Positions 47,001 through 59,293 of a stretch of 64,000 nt of DNA are shown piece after piece; the first letter of the stretch is position 1; the number at the start of each line of letters is the position of its first letter. The DNA lies in NCBI RefSeq assembly GCF_000003195.3, contig NC_012875.2:13723405-13787404 (forward strand), in the 5' to 3' direction. Both the position numbers and the translations under genes were made by a program. A model generated the notes under the pieces. The model saw only the letters and a list, made by a program, of their open reading frames with translations. It ran no database searches and was not told the DNA's origin. This DNA is from Sorghum bicolor (Eukaryota > Streptophyta > Magnoliopsida > Poales > Poaceae).

Positions 47001-49969
47001 ACAAAGTTGTATAACTTCTCAAGATCTACAACATTCATTTTGATCATTTCTTTATTTGACAAAGCCAAAACAAATTTATATACAAATTTTACATCTCTCT
47101 TATAGTTTATGAAACTACAAGAGAGATATATAAGACTTTACAAAAATATTAGAATCACCATGTCGGATGAACATATGACAAAATAACCTAAATAAATTCT
47201 GTAGATCTTGAGAAGTTATGAAATTTTGTATTTGGCAACTTTTTTATTTGAGTTCATCTTGTCATGCAAAACCGCATTTTTAATTGAAAATTTTAAATTT
47301 TGATTTGTTTAAAGAACCTTGGATGGAAAAACTCTCTAAATAAACTTTGTAGATCTCAAAAAGTTTTCAAACTTTGTAGTTGATAACTTTTTGTTTTCAA
47401 ATCATCCTGTCATGCAAAAACTACATTTGAATTTCTTAAATTTGAAAATTCTTTGCCAGAGTGTTTTTCGTTGACACTCGGCAAAAAAAATTTCAAATCG
47501 AATTTTGAAGGCATAAACGAATTCAAATGAAAAAGTTTTTAACTACAAAGTTGTATAACTTCTCAAGATCTACAACATTTATTTTGATCATTTCTTTATT
47601 TGACAAAGCCAAAACAAAGTTGTTTATAAATTTTACATCTCTCTTATAGTTTATGAAACTAGAAAAGAGACATATAAGATTTTAGAAAAATATTAGAATC
47701 ACTATGTCGGATGAACATATGACAAAATAACCTAAATAAACTCTATAGATCTTGAGAAGTTATGAAATTTTGTATTTGGCAACTTTTTTATTTGAGTTCA
47801 TCTTGTCATGCAAAACCGCGTTTTTAATTGAAAATTTTAAATTTTAATTTTTTAAACAACCTCGGATGGAAAAACTCTCTTAATAAACTTTGCAGATCTC
47901 AAAAAGTTATGAAACTATGTTGCTGATAACTTTTTATTTTGAAATCATCTTGTCATGCAGAAACTACATTTGAATTTCTCAAATTTGAAAATTCTTGGCC
48001 GAGTGTCAAAAATAAAACACTCGGCAAAGAAAATTTCAAATCGAATTTTGAAGGCCTAAACGAATTCAAATCAAAAAGTTTTTAACTACAAAGTTGTGTA
48101 AATTCTCAAGATCTACAACATTTATTTTGATCATTTCTTTATTTGACAAAGCCAAAACAAATTTTTTTACAAATTTTAAATCTCTCTCTTATAGTTTATG
48201 AAACTACAGGACAGATATATAAGATTTTAGAAAAATATTAGAATCACCATGTCGGATGAACATATGACAAATTAACCAAAATAAACTCTGTAGAGCTTGA
48301 GAAGTTATGAAATTTTGTATTTGGCAACTTTTTTATCTGACATCATCTTGTCGTGCAAAACCGAATTTGTAATTCAAAAATTTAAATTCTGATTTTTTTT
48401 AAACAACCTCGGATGGAAAAACTCTCTAAACAAACTTTGTAGATCCCAAAAAGTAATGAAACTTTGTAGTCGATAACTTTTTGTTTTGAAATCATCTTGT
48501 CATGCAAAACTACATTTGAATTTCTAAAATTTGAAAATTCTTTGCCGAGTGTTTTTCTTTGACACTCAGCAAAGACCTTCTTTGCCGAGTGTCAAAAATA
48601 AAACACTCGGCAAAGAAAATTTCAAATCGAATTTTGAAGGCCTAAACGAATTCAAATCAAAAAGCTTTTAACTACAAAGTCGTATAACTTCTCAAGATCT
48701 ACAACATTTATATTGATCATTTCTTTATTTGACAAAGCCAAAACAAATTTATTTACAAATTTTACATCTCTCTCTTATAGTTTATGAAACTACAAGAGAG
48801 ATATATATAAGATTTTACAAAAATATTAGAATCACCATGTCGGATGAACATATGACAAAATAACCTAAATAAACTCTGCAGATCTTGAGAAGTGATGAAA
48901 TTTTGTATTTGGCAACTTTTTTATTTGAGTTCATCTTGTAATGCAAAACCGCGTTTTTGTTTTAAAATTTAAAATTTTGATTTTTTTAAACAAACTCGGA
49001 TGGAAAAACCCTCTAAATAAACTTTGTATATCTCAAAAAGTTAAGAAACTTTGTAGTTGATAACTTTTTGTTTTGAAATAATCTTGTCGTGCAAAAACTA
49101 CATTTAAATTTCTTAAATTCAAAAATTCTTTGCCGAGTGTTTTTCAATGACACTCGGCAAAGACCTTCTTTGCCGAGGGTCAAAAATAAAACACTCGGCA
49201 AAGATAATTTCAAATCGAATTTTGAACGCCTAAACGAATATAAATCAAAAAGTTTTTAACTACAAAGTTGTATAACTTCTCAAGATCTACAACATTCATT
49301 TTGATCATTTCTTTATTTGACAAAGCCAAAACAAATTTATATACAAATTTTACATCTCTCTGTTATAGTTTATGAAACTACAAGAGAGATATATAAGATT
49401 TTAGAAACATATTAGAATCACCATGTCGGATGAACATATGACAAAATAACCAAAATAAACTCTGTAGATCTTGAGAAGTTATGAAATTTTGTATTTGGCA
49501 ACTTTTTTATTTGACTTTATCTTGTCATGCAAAACCGCGTTTTTAATTAAAAATTTTAAAATTTGTTTTTTTTAAACAACCTCGGATGGAAAAACTCTCT
49601 AAATAAACTTTGTAGATCTCAAAAAGTTTTCAAACTTTGTAGTTGATAACTTTTTGTTTTCAAATCATCCTGTCATGCAAAAACTACATTTAAATTTCTT
49701 AAATTTGAAAATTCTTTGCCAGAGTGTTTTTCGTTGACACTCGGCAAAAAAAATTTCAAATCGAATTTTGAAGGCATAAACGAATTCAAATCAAAAAGTT
49801 TTTAACTACAAAGTTGTATAACTTCTCAAGATCTACAACATTTATTTTGATCATTTCTTTATTTGACAAAGCCAAAACAAAGTTGTTTATAAATTTTACA
49901 TCTCTCTCTTATAGTTTATGAAACTAGAAAAGAGACATATAAGATTTAGAAAAATATTAGAATCACTAT
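41019..49969. repeat. CACTA-like tandem array, segment E, with higher-order duplications
   Basis: About 16 monomers. Private variants reveal block copies. GACTTTCTTAAATTTG occurs at 42881 and 46533, 'tttatatacaaaaacgttat' at 43111 and 46763, and the CCAGAGTG variant at 43801 and 47451: offsets of 3650-3652. The region 44820-45180 recurs at 49014-49374 (offset 4194), and 43460-44090 recurs at 49373-49969 (offset 5913). The last copy runs into the 1000-N gap. Several monomers (41925, 42410, 46065) lack the palindrome. No coding sequence; the 66-codon frames at 44819 and 49013 are the same noncoding repeat. Confidence 0.9.
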
Positions 49970-50969
49970 NNNNNNNNNNNNNNNNNNNNNNNNNNNNNNN
50001 NNNNNNNNNNNNNNNNNNNNNNNNNNNNNNNNNNNNNNNNNNNNNNNNNNNNNNNNNNNNNNNNNNNNNNNNNNNNNNNNNNNNNNNNNNNNNNNNNNNN
50101 NNNNNNNNNNNNNNNNNNNNNNNNNNNNNNNNNNNNNNNNNNNNNNNNNNNNNNNNNNNNNNNNNNNNNNNNNNNNNNNNNNNNNNNNNNNNNNNNNNNN
50201 NNNNNNNNNNNNNNNNNNNNNNNNNNNNNNNNNNNNNNNNNNNNNNNNNNNNNNNNNNNNNNNNNNNNNNNNNNNNNNNNNNNNNNNNNNNNNNNNNNNN
50301 NNNNNNNNNNNNNNNNNNNNNNNNNNNNNNNNNNNNNNNNNNNNNNNNNNNNNNNNNNNNNNNNNNNNNNNNNNNNNNNNNNNNNNNNNNNNNNNNNNNN
50401 NNNNNNNNNNNNNNNNNNNNNNNNNNNNNNNNNNNNNNNNNNNNNNNNNNNNNNNNNNNNNNNNNNNNNNNNNNNNNNNNNNNNNNNNNNNNNNNNNNNN
50501 NNNNNNNNNNNNNNNNNNNNNNNNNNNNNNNNNNNNNNNNNNNNNNNNNNNNNNNNNNNNNNNNNNNNNNNNNNNNNNNNNNNNNNNNNNNNNNNNNNNN
50601 NNNNNNNNNNNNNNNNNNNNNNNNNNNNNNNNNNNNNNNNNNNNNNNNNNNNNNNNNNNNNNNNNNNNNNNNNNNNNNNNNNNNNNNNNNNNNNNNNNNN
50701 NNNNNNNNNNNNNNNNNNNNNNNNNNNNNNNNNNNNNNNNNNNNNNNNNNNNNNNNNNNNNNNNNNNNNNNNNNNNNNNNNNNNNNNNNNNNNNNNNNNN
50801 NNNNNNNNNNNNNNNNNNNNNNNNNNNNNNNNNNNNNNNNNNNNNNNNNNNNNNNNNNNNNNNNNNNNNNNNNNNNNNNNNNNNNNNNNNNNNNNNNNNN
50901 NNNNNNNNNNNNNNNNNNNNNNNNNNNNNNNNNNNNNNNNNNNNNNNNNNNNNNNNNNNNNNNNNNNNN
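49970..50969. other. Assembly gap, exactly 1000 N
   Basis: A round-number gap inside the duplicated part of the array, so its true size is probably unknown. The bases after it (50970) match 44888 and 49082 in the array. Confidence 1.
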
Positions 50970-51936
50970 TATCTTGTCGTGCAAAAACTATATTTAAATT
51001 TCTTAAATTCAAAAATTCTTTGCCGAGTGTTTTTCAATGATACTCGGCAAAGACCTTCTTTGCCGAGCGTCAAAAATAAAACACTCGACAAAGAAAATTT
51101 CAAATCGAATTTTGAAGGCCTAAATGAATTCAAATCAAAAAGTTTTTAACTACAAAGTTGTGTAAATTCTCAAGATCTACAATATTTATTTTGATCATTT
51201 CTTTATTTGACAAAAGCCAAAACAAATTTTTTTACAAATTTTAAATCTCTCTCTTATAGTTTATGAAACTACAAGACAGATATATAAGATTTTAGAAAAA
51301 TATTAGAATCACCATGTCGGATGAACATATGACAAATTAACCAAAATAAACTCTGTAGAGCTTGAGAAGTTATGAAATTTTGTATTTGGCAACTTTTTTA
51401 TCTGACTTCATCTTGTCATGCAAAACCGCATTTTTAATTCAAAAATTTAAATTCTGATTTTTTTAAACAACCTCGGATGGAAAAACTCTCTAAATAAACT
51501 TTGTAGATCTCAAAAAGTAATGAAACTTTGTAGTCGATAACTTTTTGTTTTGAAATCATCTTGTCATGCAAAACTACATTTGAATTTCTAAAATTTAAAA
51601 ATTCTTTGCCGAGTGTTTTTCTTTGACACTCAGCAAAGACCTTCTTTGCCGAGTGCCAAAAATAAAACACTCGGCAAAGAAAATTTCAAATCGAATTTTG
51701 AAGGCCTAAACAAATTCAAATCAAAAAGCTTTTAACTACAAAGTCGTATAACTTCTCAAGATCTACAACATTTATTTTGATTATTTATTTATTTGATAAA
51801 GCCAAAACAAAGGTGTTTATAAATTTTACATCTCTCTCTTATAGTTTATGAAACTACAAGAGAGATATATAAGATTCTAGAAAATTATTAGAATCACCAT
51901 GTCGGATGAACATATGACAAAATAACCAAAATAAAC
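50970..51936. repeat. CACTA-like tandem array, segment F
   Basis: Nearly two monomers between the gap and E3, with centres near 51022 and 51610. It ends with the TSD TAAAC (51932-51936). Confidence 0.9.
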
Positions 51937-54505
51937 TGTAATACCCGATTTTAAGGACAAAACCAGATATGCACCATATGTGAATTTTAGAAGTCAAATC
52001 TCACATAGAGCTACAAATAAGGGGTAATATCAAAAGACAATGCATAAATATATAACGTACTTAATATAAAAGGAATAACCTTCAGTATCAAACAGCGGAT
52101 AGACAACTCCAAACTTCGGGTATTAACTCCTCTCCACAGGATCAAACTGACTGGTTGATCACAAGCCCAAAACTTCTCCTGAGGTGTGGGGGAAATTGCA
52201 AGAGTGAGCACATATCGTACTCAACAAGTATAACCAGGAGTTCATGAGGCTCAATTAGCTGACACTGGTTTGACTGCATTTAGCTTTTATATGTAGATAG
52301 CATATTTAATTATTGGATAGCAAATATCAAGGTAGCATATTAAATCCCATAACTACATGATCAATTGTATACAGGAATTATGAATAACACATATAAACAA
52401 CATAATAAACCATCTTTTATCATCATTAATCATGTTCATCAGTGTCCATCTATTCCGTCAGTTTTCCGGGCCGCCCGTATCCGTGGGCACGGCTAGTATA
52501 CCAGATTTAACACTCTGCAGAGGTTGTACATCTTTACCCATGAGTCATGATTTACCCTTTCGCCCGAGGTAGCTAATCTCTTAACCCCCTTCCTAGGGAG
52601 GTCGGCAGGGATCACTATGAAGCCTTTCAAAAGTTCGTCTAACAAGTTAGGGCCGCAAGGTTTCCTTTGCGCGCAGATATAGAGCCCCCCTTCCGATGGC
52701 ACAATGACTCGCAGCCTATACTCATACAGACAGAGGCCACACTATACCCAAAACGGTTCAGCCCCTCCGCCCTTTCGGGTAACCTCTAACCAGCTAGAAA
52801 AGTGCTTCATACTGAGCTAAAGCCAGAGCCATTATAGCCCTCATGGTTGCACTGTTGTCCCGGTGATCACTTACAGACAAGATCTCATATAGTTATTTGT
52901 CATTCTTTTATGTTCATTGCATAGCTATTAATCATCTTACAAGATCATGGATTATATCAAGCACTAGCACATCTACACCAAATGCATATCAAGTAGGTAG
53001 CAAGGAATCCAGGTAACAATCATCTATGATTTTGCTAAGGTCGACAAGGTGATAGCATGCATATGACATATATGTGTAGTTATAAGTGAATAGGTAACAA
53101 GGATGATCCCAAGTTATACTTGCCTTGATCAAAGCTCTCCTGAGCCTGCTGGTCTTTAAAAGCTTGGTCTTGATCAACAACGCACGGCTCACCGTCTATT
53201 CCCAAACATCAATCAACAGCACGCAAACAATCGGAGACAAACATACACGAAGCAAACAAGCTATAATTAGAACAATACACCAAACAGTAGTAAAACAAAT
53301 ATAAAAGTTTATCAAAATATTCTACGCAGCGCTACGATCACATAAACGTAAAGTTCACGAAAATCGGAATTAAAACGGAGAAGTTATGAGTTTTCTACGA
53401 TTTCCTATAGAGAAATAATTAATTAAATAGTACCAGGAAATTAAAAAGTTTCAAAACAGTAAAATAATACTTCTAACATGTAGAGCTCGTAAATACGAAT
53501 CCAACGGAATTTGAATGGACAAAAACGGAGTTAAAATGAGTATTTTATGAGCAAACTAAATCCAATGGCAATTCTGTAATTTCTAGAAAACGTATTTTAC
53601 TCAAGCGGTTACGAAATACGCTTTCGGAGTTGAGTAACGGAATCGTCTCAGGGCGCCAAGGACTGCGGAGCAAATATGAAAAAGTTCAAGGACTCTTTAT
53701 ATAGTTTCGCAGCTGAAGGGGTAACTTCTATTTCTGGCCCTTGATCTTGGATCTAACGGCTGGTGTTCCATCCAGGGCCAAGCCTGGCCGGCCGACCGAA
53801 GCTCAGCAGGGTGGCGCCATGGCCACCCTTCGAAAGCTCGCCGGCGTTCGCGGGTTTCTCGTTTCCGAGCACCGTTTCAAGAAAGAAAAACACCATCGGA
53901 ACGAGGAGCTCACCGCGAACTCGAGGAGGTGCTTTGCTGGGGCCGAAGAACGACTGGAGGAGCTCGCGGCGCGCGGCAACGTGCTCGGCTTGCGGCGAGA
54001 TCCCGACGAGGCGGCTGCTGCACCTAGGGCACGTTTTTGCGTCGCGGTTGGAAGGGAACGGAGTGCGGCCGAGGCTTGAGACATTTATAGGGCTCGGAAA
54101 GGCAAGATATCCCGGGACTTTCGGGATTGAAACGGCCGGATCGGTGAGTTCGTCTCAGTTACGAACCGGGAAGAAGGCCAGGGCGCTGACACGCGGGGTC
54201 CGGGCGTCAGGGAGAGAGAAGGGAGAGGTTTTTTTTTCCTTTTCTTTTCTTTTGTTTTCTTATTATTCCAAAGCTATTTTCACATCATTTCAAAACATTT
54301 TGAATTATTTTAAAATTTTGAGTTCAAATACACTCATCACAATAAATAGAATGCAAAGGCATGCATGCTCAAGCATGTTTTCTACGTCCTATGATGAATT
54401 TTAGTTTAATGAAAAATATTATTTTCCTATGTTTCATGAGCACAAAAATTCATAATTAAATCATTTTAGCTCTATTTCCCAGAAAACAATTTTTAGGGTG
54501 TTACA
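51937..54505 (-). repeat. E3 3' LTR (left in the window)
   Basis: Plus orientation TGTAATACCC...GGGTGTTACA. It includes the conserved block in reverse complement (about 52480-52860), a minus-strand TATA box at 54084 and a CpG-rich block at about 53760-54230. The 213-, 112- and 93-codon frames there are LTR sequence. Confidence 0.95.
54084..54089 (-). promoter_or_regulatory. TATA box, E3 left LTR
   Basis: The minus strand reads CCCTATAAATGTC. An identical box lies at 58872-58877 in the other LTR, which is the functional 5' LTR. Confidence 0.6.
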
Positions 54506-54521
54506 AATCTACCCCCCTTAA
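54506..54521 (-). other. E3 3' polypurine tract
   Basis: The complement of CTACCCCCCTTAA (54509-54521) reads TTAAGGGGGGTAG, three bases from the LTR. The neighbouring 'ctcgtcctcgag' is the same tail as in E1 and E2. Confidence 0.85.
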
Positions 54522-55362
54522 GATGAATCTCGTCCTCGAGATTCGGAAGATGGTGATCAAAGAGATGTAGATACTCCGCTTTTGAACCTTGTTCACTTCC
54601 TTGAGTAGCTCTTTCTTAGTAACCATTCTATGGCCTTTGTCACTCCGAACATCTCCATCAATGGTTCCCAAGAGTTCAGCAATGTAATTTGTATAGATAA
54701 GGTTTTTTTTTTTACTCATAGCTTATCTGGGGTATATGTTCCTTGCCCATCCATTTAAAACCTGATGCATTTCCAACCATGATATACTCAACTTTCTCCT
54801 TATTACTTTCATCGTCCCATTTCACAATCATCCTTCTCCTTCTTCCAAAGTGAGCCCTATTAATTTCCAAATTTGTAGTGTTAGTAATATCACTCAACCT
54901 CCGCACACAAATCCTCAAATCTAGGTGTTGTCCAAACTTTTCCTAGCACACTCTTTATGATAAGAGCTTTGGCATCGACCTATACTTCTCCATAATCCCA
55001 CCACTAGAGACAACATATTCAATTTAGAGAACTTAGTTCACTCAAAACTTACTAGCCATGCATGGTGAAATAATAAGGTTTCATAACTCTCTGAAGAATC
55101 ATCCGTAGATGTTCGATATCTCTTTCCAATATCATTAATGTCATCTTGTCTTGGGCATGTTGGAAGTTGAACCTCCATTTGATAATAGCTCAATGTGGAG
55201 ACCAATCTTGACGAATACCTGAACTCATTGGTGCAAAGAGTAACCACTCTTGAGCAAAGATATTTGTGGTTGATAGGGAGTTGTCCACCAAAGGAATAAC
55301 AGATCTTCCAAATAAAATACTTGAACACATAAAACCTTTGTCTTGCAACTTCTATAGCTTGG
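54522..55362 (-). other. E3 interior, 3' part, no recognised gene
   Basis: It contains three short minus-strand frames: 72 codons (54501-54719), 68 codons (54712-54918) and 96 codons (55038-55328, starting MFKYFIWKICYSFGG). I recognise no domain in any of them. The first runs into the polypurine tract and LTR, so it is unlikely to be real. The 96-codon frame could be a decayed captured sequence. Confidence 0.4.
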
Positions 55363-55375
55363 CTACCCCCCTTAA
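55363..55375 (-). other. E3 internal copy of the polypurine-tract motif
   Basis: The complement reads TTAAGGGGGGTAG, identical to the 3' tract of the same element and about 860 bp inside the 3' LTR. Upstream bases (CATC) also match. Confidence 0.6.
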
Positions 55376-55544
55376 GATGAGATCAGCTAGGGGATACCAA
55401 GGATGGCTTGAACATTCTTATGAGTAGGTTAACTACCATAAAAGAGCTTCTTATATCCAAGAGAACTCATATACATAGACAAGAACAAGAAATCAAAAAT
55501 TCCTCGCAAGATGAAAAACAGCAACTTAGTAAACCAGCTACAAC

Positions 55545-56300
55545 TAATGTTCCGTCAACCTGATAGAGTTATGGTCTACACTGATGGAAAGCTTATCAAA
55601 TTCTCCACAACTTTCTTGTTGATCACTTCCCCATATTCGGGCGTTAAAATAAGGTTTGATAATCCAACATAAAATCTGTCCAGGAAGTCTGACAACACAG
55701 ACACAGCATCTTGAAACAGTCATATCATGAGCCATAGAAACCATATAATGACGATCCTTACAATGTTGAAAAGCTTATGAAATCCTCTGAAACTTTTGTA
55801 TACAACTTTTTCCCAGATTATGAAGTTAATTTGGCTGAAATTAGGAAATACTAGGACTGTCCAGACTTTGAAATAGAACAGAAACATCCAATTTCATCTG
55901 TCATATCTCAGGTTCTACTTATCCAAATAAGTTCTAGCTTACACCGTTGGAAAGCTTAGAAAATTGTCTACAACTCTTCTATAGAACACTTTTCCAAATT
56001 CTATAGTTATATTTGTCTAGAACAGTAGGCAACCGAACTGATCCAGATTCCTGACAGCACATATGTATCATCTTGTGATTTTTGTAACTTCCAAACCATA
56101 ATAGATATGAGGGTGATCCTTGCGGTCAGAGAAATATCTTGAAGTCTAGTTGTTCCCAGAAAAATTTGATAGACGTTGCATGATCAGAACTTGAGATACA
56201 CCAGAATTATTGCAGTCTGCTTCAGAAAACAGCAAAGGATAGAAACAGGATATAACCAAACCCAACTACTTATTTCACTACTCCTTATGCCTTAGGCCTA
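55545..56300 (-). repeat. Imperfect repeats in the E3 leader
   Basis: Three to four diverged units of roughly 190 bp. Each carries a 'gttg(g/a)aaagctta(g/t)' motif followed by 'ctacaact...' and a 'gtccag/atccag' spacer, for example around 55590, 55770, 55950 and 56150. The unit at about 55985-56150 matches the E1 interior at about 12280-12430 in reverse complement. No coding capacity is seen. Confidence 0.5.
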
Positions 56301-56709
56301 TAAACTAAATGATATCGTGGAGAAAACCCACAAGATCATTGCACTCATTACAAAGATCCAAATCAATCATAAGCATAATAACAAACCAAACCAAGCATCA
56401 AAGGTTCACACTTCAAGCATTAACTCAACTTGCGGTACTATCGTTCTCTTCCTATTAAGGGCAAAGATCCTAAAACTTATATTTCAAGGACACAAGAAGG
56501 TGGTAAGAAAAGGTTCTAATAGCATACCAAATCAAGGAGTGAAGGTGAGAGCAAGTACTCTTAAAATAAGCAACAAGGTAGAGAAATAGCAAGAATAGGG
56601 ATATAGTATGGATGAAAATATCAAGGTTTATAGAGCAAGGATTTTATGACAATTCCAAAACCTTAAGATGACCAATTTCTAACTAGGCTTGCGTCCTACA
56701 GTCAGCATT

Positions 56710-56721
56710 GCTTTGATACCA
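56710..56721 (-). other. E3 primer binding site (tRNA-iMet type)
   Basis: The complement of GCTTTGATACCA reads TGGTATCAAAGC, three bases from the LTR at 56725. Identical to E1 and E2. Confidence 0.85.
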
Positions 56722-56724
56722 CTT

Positions 56725-59293
56725 TGTAATACCCGATTTTAAGGACAAAACCAGATATGCACCATATGTGAATTTTAGAAGTCAAATCTCACATAGAGCT
56801 ACAAATAAGGGGTAATATCAAAAGACAATGCATAAATATATAACGTACTTAATATAAAAGGAATAACCTTCAGTATCAAACAGCGGATAGACAACTCCAA
56901 ACTTCGGGTATTAACTCCTCTCCACAGGATCAAACTGACTGGTTGATCACAAGCCCAAAACTTCTCCTGAGGTGTGGGGGAAATTGCAAGAGTGAGCACA
57001 TATCGTACTCAACAAGTATAACCAGGAGTTCATGAGGCTCAATTAGCTGACACTGGTTTGACTGCATTTAGCTTTTATATGTAGATAGCATATTTAATTA
57101 TTGGATAGCAAATATCAAGGTAGCATATTAAATCCCATAACCACATGATCAATTGTATACAGGAATTATGAATAACACATATAAACAACATAATAAACCA
57201 TCTTTTATCATCATTAATCATGTTCATCAGTGTCCATCTATTCCGTCAGTTTTCCGGGCCGCCCGTATCCGTGGGCACGGCTAGTATACCAGATTTAACA
57301 CTCTGCAGAGGTTGTACATCTTTACCCATGAGTCATGATTTACCCTTTCGCCCGAGGTAGCTAATCTCTTAACCCCCTTCCTAGGGAGGTCGGCAGGGAT
57401 CACTATGAAGCCTTTCAAAAGTTCGTCTAACAAGTTAGGGCCGCAAGGTTTCCTTTGCGCGCAGATATAGAGCCCCCCTTCCGATGGCACAATGACTCGC
57501 AGCCTATACTCATACAGACAGAGGCCACACTATACCCAAAACGGTTCAGCCCCTCCGCCCTTTCGGGTAACCTCTAACCAGCTAGAAAAGTGCTTCATAC
57601 TGAGCTAAAGCCAGAGCCATTATAGCCCTCATGGTTGCACTGTTGTCCCGGTGATCACTTACAGACAAGATCTCATATAGTTATTTGTCATTCTTTTATG
57701 TTCATTGCATAGCTATTAATCATCTTACAAGATCATGGATTATATCAAGCACTAGCACATCTACACCAAATGCATATCAAGTAGGTAGCAAGGAATCCAG
57801 GTAACAATCATCTATGATTTTGCTAAGGTCGACAAGGTGATAGCATGCATATGACATATATGTGTAGTTATAAGTGAATAGGTAACAAGGATGATCCCAA
57901 GTTATACTTGCCTTGATCAAAGCTCTCCTGAGCCTGCTGGTCTTTAAAAGCTTGGTCTTGATCAACAACGCACGGCTCACCGTCTATTCCCAAACATCAA
58001 TCAACAGCACGCAAACAATCGGAGACAAACATACACGAAGCAAACAAGCTATAATTAGAACAATACACCAAACAGTAGTAAAACAAATATAAAAGTTTAT
58101 CAAAATATTCTACGCAGCGCTACGATCACATAAACGTAAAGTTCACGAAAATCGGAATTAAAACGGAGAAGTTATGAGTTTTCTACGATTTCCTATAGAG
58201 AAATAATTAATTAAATAGTACCAGGAAATTAAAAAGTTTCAAAACAGTAAAATAATACTTCTAACATGTAGAGCTCGTAAATACGAATCCAACGGAATTT
58301 GAATGGACAAAAACGGAGTTAAAATGAGTATTTTATGAGCAAACTAAATCCAATGGCAATTCTGTAATTTCTAGAAAACGTATTTTACTCAAGCGGTTAC
58401 GAAATACGCTTTCGGAGTTGAGTAACGGAATCGTCTCAGGGCGCCAAGGACTGCGGAGCAAATATGAAAAAGTTCAAAGACTCTTTATATAGTTTCGCAG
58501 CTGAAGGGGTAACTTCTATTTCTGGCCCTTGATCTTGGATCTAACGGCTGGTGTTCCATCCAGGGCCAAGCCTGGCCGGCCGACCGGAGCTCAGCACGGT
58601 GGCGCCATGGCCACCATTCGAAAGCTCGCCGGCGTTCGCGGGTTTCTCGTTTCCGAGCACCGTTTCAAGAAAGAAAAACACCATCGGAACGAGGAGCTCA
58701 CCGCGAACTCGAGGAGGTGCTTTGTTGGGGCCGAAGAACGACTGGAGGAGCTCGCGGCGCGCGGCAACGTGCTCGGCTTGCGGCGAGATCCCGACGAGGC
58801 GGCTGCTGCACCTAGGGCACGTTTTTGCGTCGCGGTTGGAAGGGAACGGAGTGCGGCCGAGGCTTGAGACATTTATAGGGCTCGGAAAGGCAAGATATCC
58901 CGGGACTTTCGGGATTGAAACGGCCGGATCGGTGAGTTCGTCTCAGTTACGAACCGGGAAGAAGGCCAGGGCGCTGACACGCGGGGTCCGGGCGTCAGGG
59001 AGAGAGAAGGGAGAGGGTTTTTTTTCCTTTTCTTTTCTTTTGTTTTCTTATTATTCCAAAGCTATTTTCACATCATTTCAAAACATTTTGAATTATTTTA
59101 AAATTTTGAGTTCAAATACACTCATCACAATAAATAGAATGCAAAGGCATGCATGCTCAAGCATGTTTTCTACGTCCTATGATGAATTTTAGTTTAATGA
59201 AAAATATTATTTTCCTATGTTTTATGAGCACAAAAATTCATAATTAAATCATTTTAGCTCTATTTCCTAGAAAACAATTTTTAGGGTGTTACA
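56725..59293 (-). repeat. E3 5' LTR (right in the window)
   Basis: The same 2569 bp length as 51937-54505, with about ten substitutions noticed, for example near 57135, 58588, 58725, 59018 and 59221. It is the promoter-bearing LTR for minus-strand transcription, with a TATA box at 58872-58877. Confidence 0.95.

Larger units (their letters stand above)
51937..59293 (-). mobile_element. E3: very young non-autonomous LTR retrotransposon without gag or pol
   Basis: The two LTRs are both 2569 bp and differ at only about ten positions by eye. The target duplication TAAAC is perfect (51932-51936, 59294-59298). On the minus strand the LTR starts TGTAACACCC and ends CGGGTATTACA. The PBS lies near 56710 and the polypurine tract near 54509, so the element reads right to left. 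The 2219-bp interior has no recognisable gag, protease, RT or integrase. It shares its leader, PBS and polypurine tract with E1 and E2, so it probably uses the same trans-acting machinery. It has the character of a LARD-type element. Confidence 0.95.

Noticed and set aside
49896..51133. Very long frames of 348-395 codons across the 1000-N gap
   Set aside because: They are artefacts of translating N through the gap; only a few real codons flank it.
53763..54404. 213-codon ORF in the E3 LTR (also 58551-59192)
   Set aside because: It runs on the strand opposite to the element through the CpG-rich promoter region and has no recognisable domain.
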